From Tilletiaria anomala UBC 951 (taxonomy: Eukaryota > Basidiomycota > Exobasidiomycetes > Georgefischeriales > Tilletiariaceae): a stretch of 64,000 nucleotides of DNA. The DNA lies in assembly GCF_000711695.1 (NCBI RefSeq), contig NW_013547003.1:62001-126000 (forward strand), written 5' to 3'. Below, piece after piece: positions 34,296-44,397 of this stretch (positions are counted from its first letter, which is position 1; every line of letters starts with the position of its first letter). Both the position numbers and the translations under genes were made by a program. The notes beneath the pieces are model-generated. The model was not told the DNA's origin and made no database searches. It saw nothing but the letters and a program-made list of their open reading frames with translations.

Positions 34296-36190
34296 CTACT
34301 TCTTTTCACTCGCTCTAGCCTCGTTGACATACCTGCTTGTGCCGTGGCTGCGAGGGTAATCCGTCGCAGCGTGGGTCAACGCGGTGAGCCCCGCGCGGGT
34401 GTCTTCTTGATACTGCGCACAACCTGTGACGATGACGACCTCCCAGGGCATGTCGTGCCACGCAGTGTTGACAACCATCACTGTGCCCGCTGAGGTACTT
34501 GTGTTTGCGCCCTGTGATGTACAGATTCAGCGGCTGCCGCGCGCTCTGGTTCAAGAGTTACTACAGAGGGGATGGAAGCGTATTCTGGCGTGGCGTGCGC
34601 ACTACGGCTCAGGTGCGATTCCCACAGCTGCTGTCGCCGGCGAAAGCGAATGTGGGTCTGATGAGAGGGGAGTTGCGCGCGGCGAGGTCGAAAAGGACGG
34701 CGAGATCTTCGCCCGCATTCATGAAAAGGGATGAACGAGCCGTCTCCAACTTCGGATACTGTATCATGGTAACCATCGGCGCGAGGAAGTTGGGATTGGT
34801 CTTGACATAGTCCATCATGCCGTCGTGCGACACCTGCGCGGCGGCGTAGTCGGTCGCGTCGGAGAGACAATGTTCAGAAAGAGCATCGAGCTCGTTTATG
34901 TATGTGGTCTATGACATGTTTAATTATGTCAAATTGGATTGGTATAGAGCAAGTTATTTGACAAATTTGGTCAGAGTCACACCTTGGTTGGTCAGGTCCA
35001 GTGCCTTGTTTATTGCTGAAACATAAGGGGCCGTTGTCGCAGGCGTGATGGAATGTAGGCTGGGGCAGGTGCAGAAGATGCTGCAATCAACAAATTTTCG
35101 CATTGGGCCATTTCCTATGACCCACATATACGCTGTTTTAAGGACCCCGCCCCAGCTGCCTCTTTCGCCACTTTTCATCGCTCCAACAGGTCACTGTGCT
35201 CTGGAGCATATTGGTAGTTCGCATCCGACCACCTTCTGCGACGACCTTGAACTTCGGCATATGACCCCCGCAAGGCCGTACTATGACCCCAATGGGCCAT
35301 GGACAGCACCATGGGGAACCTTCCATCGATCCTGACGCTCTAGTACGCGCCGAGGGTGATGGTACGACCGTTGCCTGCTGCGAAGTTGTACGCGTCCGCA
35401 GCCTGGGTGCCTGCGCCGAAGGACCGAGGAAGTACCATGACCATTGAGGTTCGGATTGTAGATGACGTTCTTGGGGTTGCGCGTCCGCAGCGTCAATGTG
35501 CCTGGTGCGCTGCTGCAGCCTTGAAAGTGATGTCCCGTAATCTTGATGCTGAGCTGTATCGCACTTGCTTTGGCAAAGCTTAGAGCGGCCTGGACATCCC
35601 GCGCGGACGAGGAGAATACAGCGTACGGTGAAATACGGCCAAATGTGTAGCTGCGACCGAGCTAGGGTGTGCCAAGGAGTATGGGGTGCGGTAGGGTACA
35701 ATCTTGCTGCCTGCATCGCTGTAGCAGGATATCCAATTGTCGTACTGGTAGAGGAGCCGTGGGCTATCCACAATCACCGTGGAAGGCAGAGGAGTCATAT
35801 GAGCTTGTCTTACCTCCATGGCACCACGTTATTGGCTCGCACGGTGGTATTAGTATAATTTGAAACCGCGTTCTGGCAAGCAAGAGTACCGTACCCCGAG
35901 AGTTGACTGTAGCACTGCTGGCCATGGATTGCCGTCGATCAGACGCTCAAGACGGTCGCATTGAAGGCAGCTCAGTCGGCAGCACTGGGCCGGCATGGTT
36001 GTGATGGGAGGTAAGATTTTGGCACCTCTTGTCACCGCCGGGGTTATAGCTGCTGCTGGGTCTGGAGAGGCCATCAAACGAAAGCATTGCCTGGCAAAGG
36101 AATGCTGCCAAAAGCACACCAAGGACAAACCATGGAGACACATTCTGACCACACGAATTCGAAGGCGACAGATGGAGAACCCGTAACAAT
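34296..36190 (-). pseudogene. Decayed secreted FAD-linked oxidase (berberine-type)
   Basis: Reading downwards on the minus strand, pieces in several frames follow the order of a PCMH-type FAD oxidase. LIDGNPWPAVLQSTLG is near the N-terminus, SPYAVFSSSARDVQAALSFA, IQLSIKITGHHFQGCSSAPG (FAD-binding region) and LTLRTRNPKNVIYNPN follow. Then QAADAYNFAAGNGRTITLGA, HMPKFKVVAEGGRMRTTN, GSWGGVLKTAYM, and at the end the BBE domain WHDMPWEVVIVTGCAQYQE and SRYVNEA. Stops and frame changes lie within conserved blocks and are not all removable by plausible introns, so I call it broken. Bounds are approximate. The order of blocks is seen; the family is from remembered motifs. Confidence 0.65.
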
Positions 36191-37057
36191 CGCGTGATCC
36201 GCGAAAGCCAGCTGGCTGCAACGACGGCGCCTAGATAGTCGGTTGATCAAACACGCTGAGGGACGTGGTTGAAGAATCAGGAGGGCTGCGACCGGAGGAG
36301 CACCGTCAGAACTTGCAAGCCTTTTCTACGGAGAAAGGTTGTGAGCAAAATGACTGAGCGACCTGAATTCGACAGCTGAAAACAACTCATAAAATAAGAC
36401 TATTGCTACGCATCAGTCAGCCCTCAGTGCTCGGGTCCGCCCGAGCTTGTTGAAGGAAACTTTGATCGGGGAGTCAGATCAGCGACCGCGCGATCACGGC
36501 CGGCCCTGGATCAGCTCAGGCCATTCTTTCAGCCATGTACGAGCGCGGCGTGCGCCCAATAAAGACATCGACCGTTTTCCCACGCTGTCGCCCCCGCAGC
36601 TCGCGTTGAGAACAATGCCATGTCCACAAATTGTCCGCTTTGGCATACTGTGTCCTTTCTCAGGGCGTTGGGCCACACAAGCACACTCACAAAGTCGCAC
36701 AATTGGAAAAAGTCGCATTCTTATCCCTGCAAAGGTGTTGGCAGATCCTTTCCTCGACGTCAAAACCTGCTCAGCGCTCTCTTCTCCCTGCACTTTTCAG
36801 TAGATTGCAGTCGCAGCCACCAACAGGGAGTCAGAATATGATCCAGTGTTGAGTGCAGAGAGAAAGGGGCTCAACGATTTTCTACACATGTCTCCTATGC
36901 TTTCTCTGAAAAGCAAAATGAAGCGGGACTGCTGGAACAGCTGAATGCTGGAGCTGCAAAATCTGGATATGCGCACATCTGACACTTACGTGTGATGCCA
37001 TAGCGATGCGCGAGGAATCTCGTGGACGGCTGAGCAACAAGAGGCAAGCAAGCTTGA
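36191..37057. other. Intergenic, oxidase relic to SMN gene
   Basis: 870 bp. Holds the upstream part of the relic and the 3' region of the SMN gene. Only short open frames without coding character. Confidence 0.45.
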
Positions 37058-39013
37058 TCATTGCTCGGGCTCCGCAGGCTGAGAAGAATACACGGCTGTA
37101 TAGTATCCCGCCCAGTACCAAGCCATAATGACATTTTGCAGCAGATCCTCTCTGGACTGAGGATGAGGCCGTACGGAAGCAGCGGCGGCGTCTGCGGCTC
37201 CTGGGCCGAATGGCATCGATGTTAAGAAAGGGGCATGGAGCGGCTGTGTGGGCGACGGAGCAGGATGGTATGGGTGCGGGTGGTGTCGTTGGCTTGTGTG
37301 GTGTGACTCTCCGATAGGCGTCCAATGTTGAAAGTTGGGCGTGCGCTCGACGACCGAGCAGGCATTCTGCCAAACTGGATCATCTTCCGTCATCAGATGT
37401 TTCTGTGCCTCCGCATTTGCCTCTTCTTTTTGCTTCGTCTTGGCAGCCGTGCGCTTCAACTTGGCAGCGTCCAGCAGCTGCTGATGCGCAATTTCCGCTG
37501 CACGCTCCGCCTCCTTGGCCACCGCCGAGTCAGGGTCGGCCGACTCGTGCCACAATGCGCTGAGCTTACCCGCGCCGCCCGCCCGCCCGGGCCCGCCAGC
37601 CGCAGCGGCGGCTTGGGCAGCAAGCGCGGCTTTGCGGCGCGAGTGGTACATCTCGTACTCTTGTTGCGCCGCATCCCATGCGTCCACAAGCGCAGAGTCG
37701 TCCCACACTTCAGCGTGCGTCAATATGCGCCCTTTGCCGCGTTGCGTGGAGTGGGAAGAACCGATGATTTGCGGATTGGAAAGCTCAGCCCAGTTGAGCG
37801 CAGTGGGATCCAGCTCTTCGCCATCGCCATCGTTGTCGTCGTCTTCATGCTCTTCTTCGACTCCCGGAAAATCTTCCACTTCTTCACCTGCCCACTCTTC
37901 CCATGCGCCCTCTTCACCATGCACTTCTCCCTCTGCAATGGGTCTTGGTTTGTCCTCTTCGTCCATCGCACCTGCCTCCTCCCCTGCCTCCTCTTCGGGT
38001 TCTCCTGAATTTTGCTGGCCTGAAGCGTGAGGTTCATGCCGGGACCCCAATGCGACCTCATCGTCCCATTCTTCGTTTTCATATTCCTTCCACTCTTTCC
38101 TCTGCATGCCTACCTGCGCTCCAGTGCTTCCAGATGCAGCAGCCACAGCATTCGACGTTTTCCCTTTCGCTTTTCCGTTGCTAGCAGCTTCAGCCTGGTG
38201 CTGCATGAGTAGATCAGCCGTTGTCTCCACCTGGAAGAGATCCATCTCGTCCACGTCCTCTTCCTCCGCGTCATCTGCTGCTCCCTCTTTCACCAGCAAG
38301 GATCCAGCTTCTGTGCCTGGTGGAAGCAGAGCGGCAGCGGCTGCCGAGAGAACCGCAGCGTGCTTGTGGGCTACTTTTGAAGCGGCAAGGGCATTTGAGC
38401 GACTGCAGTTGCTGCTGCTGCTGCTTCCCGGTATGGGAGAGGAGGCGGGATTGCGAATTGGCTGCGATGGCCCAGCAGTCTGGGCCGGAGATGAATAGAC
38501 CTTACCCACCCGAATGGGTGGTGCCTTGGACGCGGCAGATGTAGCAGCTGTCGTGCTGCGCGTACTTGCAGACGGCGGCCGCCTTGCAGGCGTGGATACC
38601 AAATCGTCCTCGCAATCTTCCGCCGGCTGCTTCTTGCTATGCAATGGACCTCCATTTGAAGCATAGTTCACAGAGACGGCTTCTGATGGTCTTTTGCGCT
38701 TCTTGCTCATTTGCTCATCTATTGCTTCACCCTGTGCTAATCGTTTCTTGCCGCCAATAATTGCATCCGGGTTGAACTGTCCACCCAGCGCTAGGGCATC
38801 GGCCTCGCCAAATATGTGAAAACTTCTGTTGCCAGCTCCTCCGCAACTTACTGCTGCATTTACCGTTGGCCCGCTGCTGGTTCTGCCGTTATAGCCGTGC
38901 ATCAGTGTGGCGTTGGCAGCATGCCCAAAATTCAGCATGGCCGGTGCTACTGGTAGATGCGTCGCGTCGAGATCGTCATACACAACGCGTTTGCGACCAG
39001 CGGGAGTCGCCAT
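37058..39013 (-). CDS. smn1: Survival motor neuron (SMN) homologue
   Basis: Core of the complex that loads Sm rings on snRNAs. One exon, 651 residues. Two family hallmarks are present in order: the Gemin2-binding helix WDDSALVDAWDAAQQEYEMY at about 436-455, and the C-terminal YG-box (LQNVIMAWYWAGYYTAVY, 625-642) with its AxxYxxGYxxxxY-like spacing, used for oligomerisation. No Tudor domain, as in fission yeast Smn1. Unusual is the 435-residue N-terminal extension, rich in Ser/Ala and then strongly acidic (Glu/Asp runs at about 330-420). The linker is Ala/Gly- and His/Pro-rich. The start at 39011-39013 opens MATPAGRKRVVYDDLDATHL. Confidence 0.85.
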   Translation of the reverse strand: MATPAGRKRVVYDDLDATHLPVAPAMLNFGHAANATLMHGYNGRTSSGPTVNAAVSCGGAGNRSFHIFGEADALALGGQFNPDAIIGGKKRLAQGEAIDEQMSKKRKRPSEAVSVNYASNGGPLHSKKQPAEDCEDDLVSTPARRPPSASTRSTTAATSAASKAPPIRVGKVYSSPAQTAGPSQPIRNPASSPIPGSSSSSNCSRSNALAASKVAHKHAAVLSAAAAALLPPGTEAGSLLVKEGAADDAEEEDVDEMDLFQVETTADLLMQHQAEAASNGKAKGKTSNAVAAASGSTGAQVGMQRKEWKEYENEEWDDEVALGSRHEPHASGQQNSGEPEEEAGEEAGAMDEEDKPRPIAEGEVHGEEGAWEEWAGEEVEDFPGVEEEHEDDDNDGDGEELDPTALNWAELSNPQIIGSSHSTQRGKGRILTHAEVWDDSALVDAWDAAQQEYEMYHSRRKAALAAQAAAAAGGPGRAGGAGKLSALWHESADPDSAVAKEAERAAEIAHQQLLDAAKLKRTAAKTKQKEEANAEAQKHLMTEDDPVWQNACSVVERTPNFQHWTPIGESHHTSQRHHPHPYHPAPSPTQPLHAPFLTSMPFGPGAADAAAASVRPHPQSREDLLQNVIMAWYWAGYYTAVYSSQPAEPEQ

Positions 39014-39631
39014 GGCGCTATTCGGTGGCAGACCTTGCGCTGGGCACAGTGCTTGCGACGCGGTTCTGTGCTTGAAATTGGGAGATGAGGTGGATGAAAT
39101 GTCAGAGGTCGGAAGTCATAACTTATCGCTGAAGGGACGATACGGCGATACCTCCCCCCCAATTTGACTTGTGCATCTGCAGAAGAGCACATGGAACGCG
39201 CTGCGTTCTTCTTTTTTAGGTATATTAATGACTCCTTGAAAAGAAAGAAATCAGTACGCACCGCATTTGTCGGCTCGATCAACGCCTTGGGACAGACTCT
39301 CTGGTCTGGCGGGGGTGTGTGTGGGGGGGGGCGTCACTGTGCCCCGTCGATGGATGGATCCTAATCACCTCACCACCTTGTTCGCCGCCTGTTGCGTATG
39401 AAACAAAGTCCCGACAGGTGGACGATGGCGACATAGACGAGGGAGATGCAGCATTCAGTCTTCATATCTTGCCGGTCTCCAGTTCTCCAACAGGACTGCT
39501 CTTGGTTGTTTCATTGTTGACGTGGTCACATGCTCACCAGGGCTCACTGCGAGTCTACTATCGCTCGCTACAAGAGGTGATCCCCATTGCCCACCACCCC
39601 TCTCATTGAAGTGAAAGCTCTCTGCAGAGTC
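39014..39631. promoter_or_regulatory. Divergent promoter region, SMN / BTB gene
   Basis: 618 bp between divergent starts. It carries a G-run tract (39310-39332) and a short A/T-rich patch near 39205-39240. No clear TATA box close to either start. Confidence 0.45.
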
Positions 39632-42600
39632 ATGGATCTCAACTTTGGCACGTCCCCTGCTTCAAGACATCATCACCATTCGAGGGGCAGTCACGGCAGC
39701 AACGTGGCCTCCAGCAGCGCCGGCGCTGCTCTAGCGCACAGCAACTCTCTGCTGATCGGCTCGAGCAGCAGCGCAGCTGGTCCATCGGACTCGATCACTG
39801 CAGCTGTAGCGGGTGGTAGCGGCGGGGGAAGCGCTTCCAACGCTGAACAGATCATCTCCGCTGGTACGTCAACAAGCGTTCACCCTGCCCTCGCCGCAGC
39901 TGCTGCCGGGCACTCGCACGGCCAAGGTACTGTACTGGGCGGTGCCGCCAGTGGTCATAGCGCGGCAGCAACTACAAACAGCAATATGACCCCTTCTGTC
40001 TCCCTTCATTTGCCCGGAACTACTAATGTGGCCGACATGTCGAGCTTCTCGATTCATGGAGGTAGCCCGCTGCCCGTGCTTGGTCTGCCTGTGTCTCCGT
40101 CTGGACCCGGTGGAGCGACATCTGCGGGAGTGGGGCCATCAGCTTTGACAGCCGCATACACGCCCAGCAATTCGGATCCAACCGCCCATGCTCACCATCG
40201 GACACACCTCGCTTCACTTTCTTTCATGTCGCACATGTCCAAGGCCCTGCACCAAGGTGGAATGTGCTCAGACGTGATCATCGCTGCGTTTGGGCGGCAC
40301 TACAAGCTACACAAGATCGTGCTCGTTCAAGCCGGTTTCTTCAATACCATGTTCTGTGGGGGCTTCAGCGAAGCGGAAGAAGCGACCTATGGGATCGAAC
40401 TTGCGCAGCCAAGCTTGACCGACAAGGCATCCCACGGTGGCGCCCATCGCTTCGATGTGCATTTTCCCGACCCAAACATGTCTCGTCCCGCCTTTGAGTT
40501 TTGCATCGCTACGCTCTACGGATGCGCCCCAACCCTCAAGCTGCCGGGGTGGGCGAACCCCAAGGCAGACACACCCCTTGGCGAGGCTTTCCCGAATACG
40601 ATAGGTCGCGGCTCGACTAACAACAAGGCTCACGCCAATGATGCTTCTGCCTCCACCTGCCGCTCGTCGAGCACTATCGGCGCGCTTGGTGGATATGCAC
40701 GGAGAGGAGAAAGCAAGGACAACACGAAGCAAAAGGGAAAGAAAGCAAAGGGCACGCATGGACACAAAGCTTCGGCTTTTGATGTGTCCTTCACCTCCAG
40801 CCTTCGGGCGGGCGACACCGGCTTGCTCGGCCAAGGGCAGGTGCCAACCTCACCTCAGTTCCCAGCGGATAACACACAATGGGCTACGCCGCGCTTTCTC
40901 CTATCGCTGATCGCAACATCGACTTACCTCGGCGTACCCTCCGTCACGTCTTTGGCGCTCACTCTCATTCTGGGAAGCATCTCGCCCTACACTGTCTCAG
41001 CATACTTGCGCTTCGCGTCTGGACTCGGCATTGTCTCTCCTTCGCACTTACAAGTCGTAGAAGGACACAGTCGCGACGTTTCCAACAGTCTCATTGACGA
41101 GCTCGAAGGACCGCTGATCGGATGGGAGCGCTTATCGGCCGCCAGCGCCCCGTACCCTGCAACCAGACACGCTATGCGCTCACCCCAGCAGGTGCAGATG
41201 CAGAACCACCGCGTGCGGTCGCCGCCGCTGTCTCTGTCTTCACCCAGGCAAGAGCCACAGTGCAGTGCTGCAGCAGAACCATCTGGATGTTGCGCAACCG
41301 GCTCCATTTCGCTCGTAGCGGATCGGTGGGACGGCCAGCAGGTGCACACAAGTACGGATATCAATTGGGGCGCTCCTTCTGGTAAGTTTTATGCGAATGC
41401 TCTGTCGGGGTCCCCGCGCGTTCCCTCCGCTCAACCGCTTCTCGAAGCAGAGGACAATGAGATGTCTCGCTCTCCGATGGGAAAGTCATCACCTGCTCCG
41501 CAGATCCCACCTCAGCTGCCTGACAACCACCATCAAGAAGCGACCGCTGATGCAGTTCACAGCATTGGCAATGGCGCCGACTGGATGAAGGAGGACGTCT
41601 CCACAGACCTGCCGCACACTGCGCAGCTCTTCTACGGACCGTCTTGCAACAAAATTGGCGAAGCGTGCGTCTCATGGCTTTGTCGATGGGGAGGCGACGT
41701 GCTGGACTGGGAGATCAACATCCGCGAGGGCGCCGGAACAGATACTGCAACCGATGACGAGTACATGTCGCTGGGATCTTCAAGACGAAGCGAAAATGTG
41801 CTTGGCAAGGATGAGGCTAGCGAGGATGCTCTGAGCGAGGATAGCGACGAACAGTATTTACCTCACAAGTTGGCTACCATACGCGTCACACCTAGCGAAG
41901 TAAGTGATTGTTGGATAACACAATTCATTTCCATCCATACTGAGCCGCTTCTCCAGACCCTCGCTCATCCATCGCTGCCTACTCCAGTCATTTGGGCTTA
42001 CTCTCGCGCGCACGGTCTTCCTTCTGACATTGTGCGCGAGGTCATCTCGTCAGACTCATTCTTCGTCAAGTCTGAATGGGCGAGGTACACGCTTGCTAGA
42101 GACATCGTCGAGTTCAGGCGACGAGGGAAGGAAACCGGTGCCGATGATGATGAAACAGAGATGGACGACTCGGCTAGTCTCGATGACCATGATGCCGATA
42201 CCCAGTCGCTCGAGAGGAACTCTGCGGATCACTCCGGTAGTTTGCCCAAAGGCTTCAAAGACAGGAGGGCGACGCCGACGGGAAAGTCTACTGGCGAGAC
42301 ACCGAGGACTTCTCCTCGTGGGCAGCAAGCGGAGACCATTTCTTCGCTGCGACGCCCATCTGACTCAAACGAGGAAATGGGCCTTGAGCGGACACGTTGT
42401 TCCGATTTGGACTCTGACGAGACGGAGTACAGCGAGCTCTTCTCTCGCGGGATCTACTACACACATATGTCGTTCTCTGAACTTTCCGCAATCGCAGAAG
42501 ATGTCAGTCCTTCGACGGGAAGCCTTTATGTGCCAGAACAAGTACTTCAAAAGGCACTTTGGGCCGGTATGGAATTCCGCAACATTATTCTGCAAAGCAA

Positions 42601-44092
42601 TGACCGCGAGGTCGACTCATCGCAACTGGGTGACGACCCCGATCGCTTGCTCATGACCGGCCTCACATTGAAAGAGGACGCACTATGTGATCTCTACCTG
42701 GCCAACGACTTGGACGCCTTCCGGCAAGACTTCTTTGCTGGCACGTCATTTTCCGACTCCCCTTCCAAGTCGTGGCGCTCTTTGAAGAGAGAGAACACGC
42801 CGTCGACCCCCGGCTCGCCGTCGAACAAGCTCGCAAAGCGACGACCCAGTACCATGAACCTCAGCATGCGTTCCGATCTCCTCAGCAGCAACCACCTAAG
42901 CAAGAAATCCGTTGCCGATAAGCGCTTCTTCCCCGTTCCGTCAGATGACACGCTTCGTTTGGGTGATGGACTGGGGAGCTTGATTACCGCTACGCTGCAA
43001 GTCAGGGAAGGGCTGACTGGGTATACGCATGACGCGCATGGCGCTCTCACTGACACCGCTGCCTCAGCGATCGGTGCCAGCGGCCTAGCTGGTCTAAAAG
43101 ATCCGTATACGCTATCTGTCCCGGCTTCCCGCCGCTCGCTCATGTTCCCAGGACAATCGCACCCTGCAAGTGGCCAAAAACCGCTGGCAAACTACTTTGG
43201 CATTGCCGACTACTCTCGCACTGGCAAAGAATTGGCAGAGAAGAGCGCGGCTGCATCTGCCACAGCTGCTGAAAATGCGGCCAGCGAATCTTTCCGTGCG
43301 ACTCCATTCTCGCTCGAAGACCATCTGCAATCTGGTGGTGACAGTAAGGGAGACGGCGTCACCGATGCTCGGGAAGATGAGACGCCTGGCGTTCATCGTG
43401 AGATGTGGTTGCCATTTGAGCCCATGCGCATCGGTGTTGACTTTTGGGGTGTAGACAAGCTGGCCGAACGCAACAGGCTTTACAGTCCGACATTCTTCTA
43501 TGCCGGCAGTCTGTGGAACCTATATGTGCAGACCATGCGAAAGCCCAAGGGTATCCAGCTCGGCATCTATCTTCACAGGCAGAACCCGGCCGACGCTCTG
43601 CCGCCTGCTTCGGCGGAACCGAGCGAGGCCGCGGGAGCATCCTCCTCCACGCGTGTCAATGCGCCTTCTCTCGATCAGCTGCTCAACGAATCACTCAATT
43701 TGGCGCCTGCAGGTCTCCACAGCGATACAATCGGTGGCAGCACCCCGCGTGGACCGAGAGTTTCAACCTATGGCTCCTCGCTGAATCCGGGTGGCGCGGC
43801 GCAGCAGCCTGACGAGCAGCCTCCGACGGTACCTGCAACGATGCCCGCAATGCCATACCGGGATCCGCGCAAGGGCATCCGCGCTTTCTTCAGCATCCAC
43901 TGCCCCTCACCCTTTGGCAACGCGCTCACACGTTTCTCCTCCGGCCCTGACCAGTTCACGCTCAGTCAGAGCTGGGGCTGGAAGAGCTCGAGCCTTCTGG
44001 GTACCGTCTACCTCGCTGATGGCCACATCGAGGATGTGCGCAGCGAAAGCGCCAATCGATTCCGATGCGTGTGCACCATCGGCCTCATCTAA
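39632..44092 (+). CDS. Very long BTB/POZ protein, germ cell-less-like
   Basis: Probable adaptor for a Cullin-3 ubiquitin ligase or a nuclear-envelope factor. The frame from ATG 39632 to the stop at 44092 is open throughout, but 41900-41956 (57 nt) and perhaps 41382-41450 (69 nt) look like introns of length 3n; with the first removed the protein has 1467 residues. After a 195-residue Ser/Gly/Ala-rich leader comes the BTB core: HQGGMCSDVIIAAFGRHYKL, HKIVLVQAGFFNTMFCGGFS and FEFCIATLYG. A Lys-rich insert interrupts the domain. The C-terminal part (LYSPTFFYAGSLWNLYVQTM, GIQLGIYLHRQN, AFFSIHCPSPFGN and a final strand pair) is the conserved end of the germ cell-less group. Middle regions are acidic and Ser-rich. 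Confidence 0.78.
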   Translation: MDLNFGTSPASRHHHHSRGSHGSNVASSSAGAALAHSNSLLIGSSSSAAGPSDSITAAVAGGSGGGSASNAEQIISAGTSTSVHPALAAAAAGHSHGQGTVLGGAASGHSAAATTNSNMTPSVSLHLPGTTNVADMSSFSIHGGSPLPVLGLPVSPSGPGGATSAGVGPSALTAAYTPSNSDPTAHAHHRTHLASLSFMSHMSKALHQGGMCSDVIIAAFGRHYKLHKIVLVQAGFFNTMFCGGFSEAEEATYGIELAQPSLTDKASHGGAHRFDVHFPDPNMSRPAFEFCIATLYGCAPTLKLPGWANPKADTPLGEAFPNTIGRGSTNNKAHANDASASTCRSSSTIGALGGYARRGESKDNTKQKGKKAKGTHGHKASAFDVSFTSSLRAGDTGLLGQGQVPTSPQFPADNTQWATPRFLLSLIATSTYLGVPSVTSLALTLILGSISPYTVSAYLRFASGLGIVSPSHLQVVEGHSRDVSNSLIDELEGPLIGWERLSAASAPYPATRHAMRSPQQVQMQNHRVRSPPLSLSSPRQEPQCSAAAEPSGCCATGSISLVADRWDGQQVHTSTDINWGAPSGKFYANALSGSPRVPSAQPLLEAEDNEMSRSPMGKSSPAPQIPPQLPDNHHQEATADAVHSIGNGADWMKEDVSTDLPHTAQLFYGPSCNKIGEACVSWLCRWGGDVLDWEINIREGAGTDTATDDEYMSLGSSRRSENVLGKDEASEDALSEDSDEQYLPHKLATIRVTPSEVSDCWITQFISIHTEPLLQTLAHPSLPTPVIWAYSRAHGLPSDIVREVISSDSFFVKSEWARYTLARDIVEFRRRGKETGADDDETEMDDSASLDDHDADTQSLERNSADHSGSLPKGFKDRRATPTGKSTGETPRTSPRGQQAETISSLRRPSDSNEEMGLERTRCSDLDSDETEYSELFSRGIYYTHMSFSELSAIAEDVSPSTGSLYVPEQVLQKALWAGMEFRNIILQSNDREVDSSQLGDDPDRLLMTGLTLKEDALCDLYLANDLDAFRQDFFAGTSFSDSPSKSWRSLKRENTPSTPGSPSNKLAKRRPSTMNLSMRSDLLSSNHLSKKSVADKRFFPVPSDDTLRLGDGLGSLITATLQVREGLTGYTHDAHGALTDTAASAIGASGLAGLKDPYTLSVPASRRSLMFPGQSHPASGQKPLANYFGIADYSRTGKELAEKSAAASATAAENAASESFRATPFSLEDHLQSGGDSKGDGVTDAREDETPGVHREMWLPFEPMRIGVDFWGVDKLAERNRLYSPTFFYAGSLWNLYVQTMRKPKGIQLGIYLHRQNPADALPPASAEPSEAAGASSSTRVNAPSLDQLLNESLNLAPAGLHSDTIGGSTPRGPRVSTYGSSLNPGGAAQQPDEQPPTVPATMPAMPYRDPRKGIRAFFSIHCPSPFGNALTRFSSGPDQFTLSQSWGWKSSSLLGTVYLADGHIEDVRSESANRFRCVCTIGLI

Positions 44093-44397
44093 TGATGTTG
44101 TGACCGATTGCCCCGCTGATACATCTGTAGCAAGACTTGCCTTGTCGTACGTCCTCTCACATATGACACGCATTCGTCACAATTCAACAGCAAAGATGCC
44201 GAATTCTTCACCATACGCTGCATGATCTTGTATACCCTCCAAAATCATTAACTTTGCCGCTTTGCAATGGATTCATCATCAGTCGACGTGGGTCGGGCCT
44301 TGGTGAGCAGTGGAGAATGCATGCATGCAGTGCAATGATACAGCAGATTAATGACATCTAGACACCAGCGTGGGTAAATTTACAAATCACTCGATCA
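44093..44397. other. Convergent intergenic, BTB gene / PAM16
   Basis: 305 bp between converging stops; 3' regions only. Confidence 0.45.
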
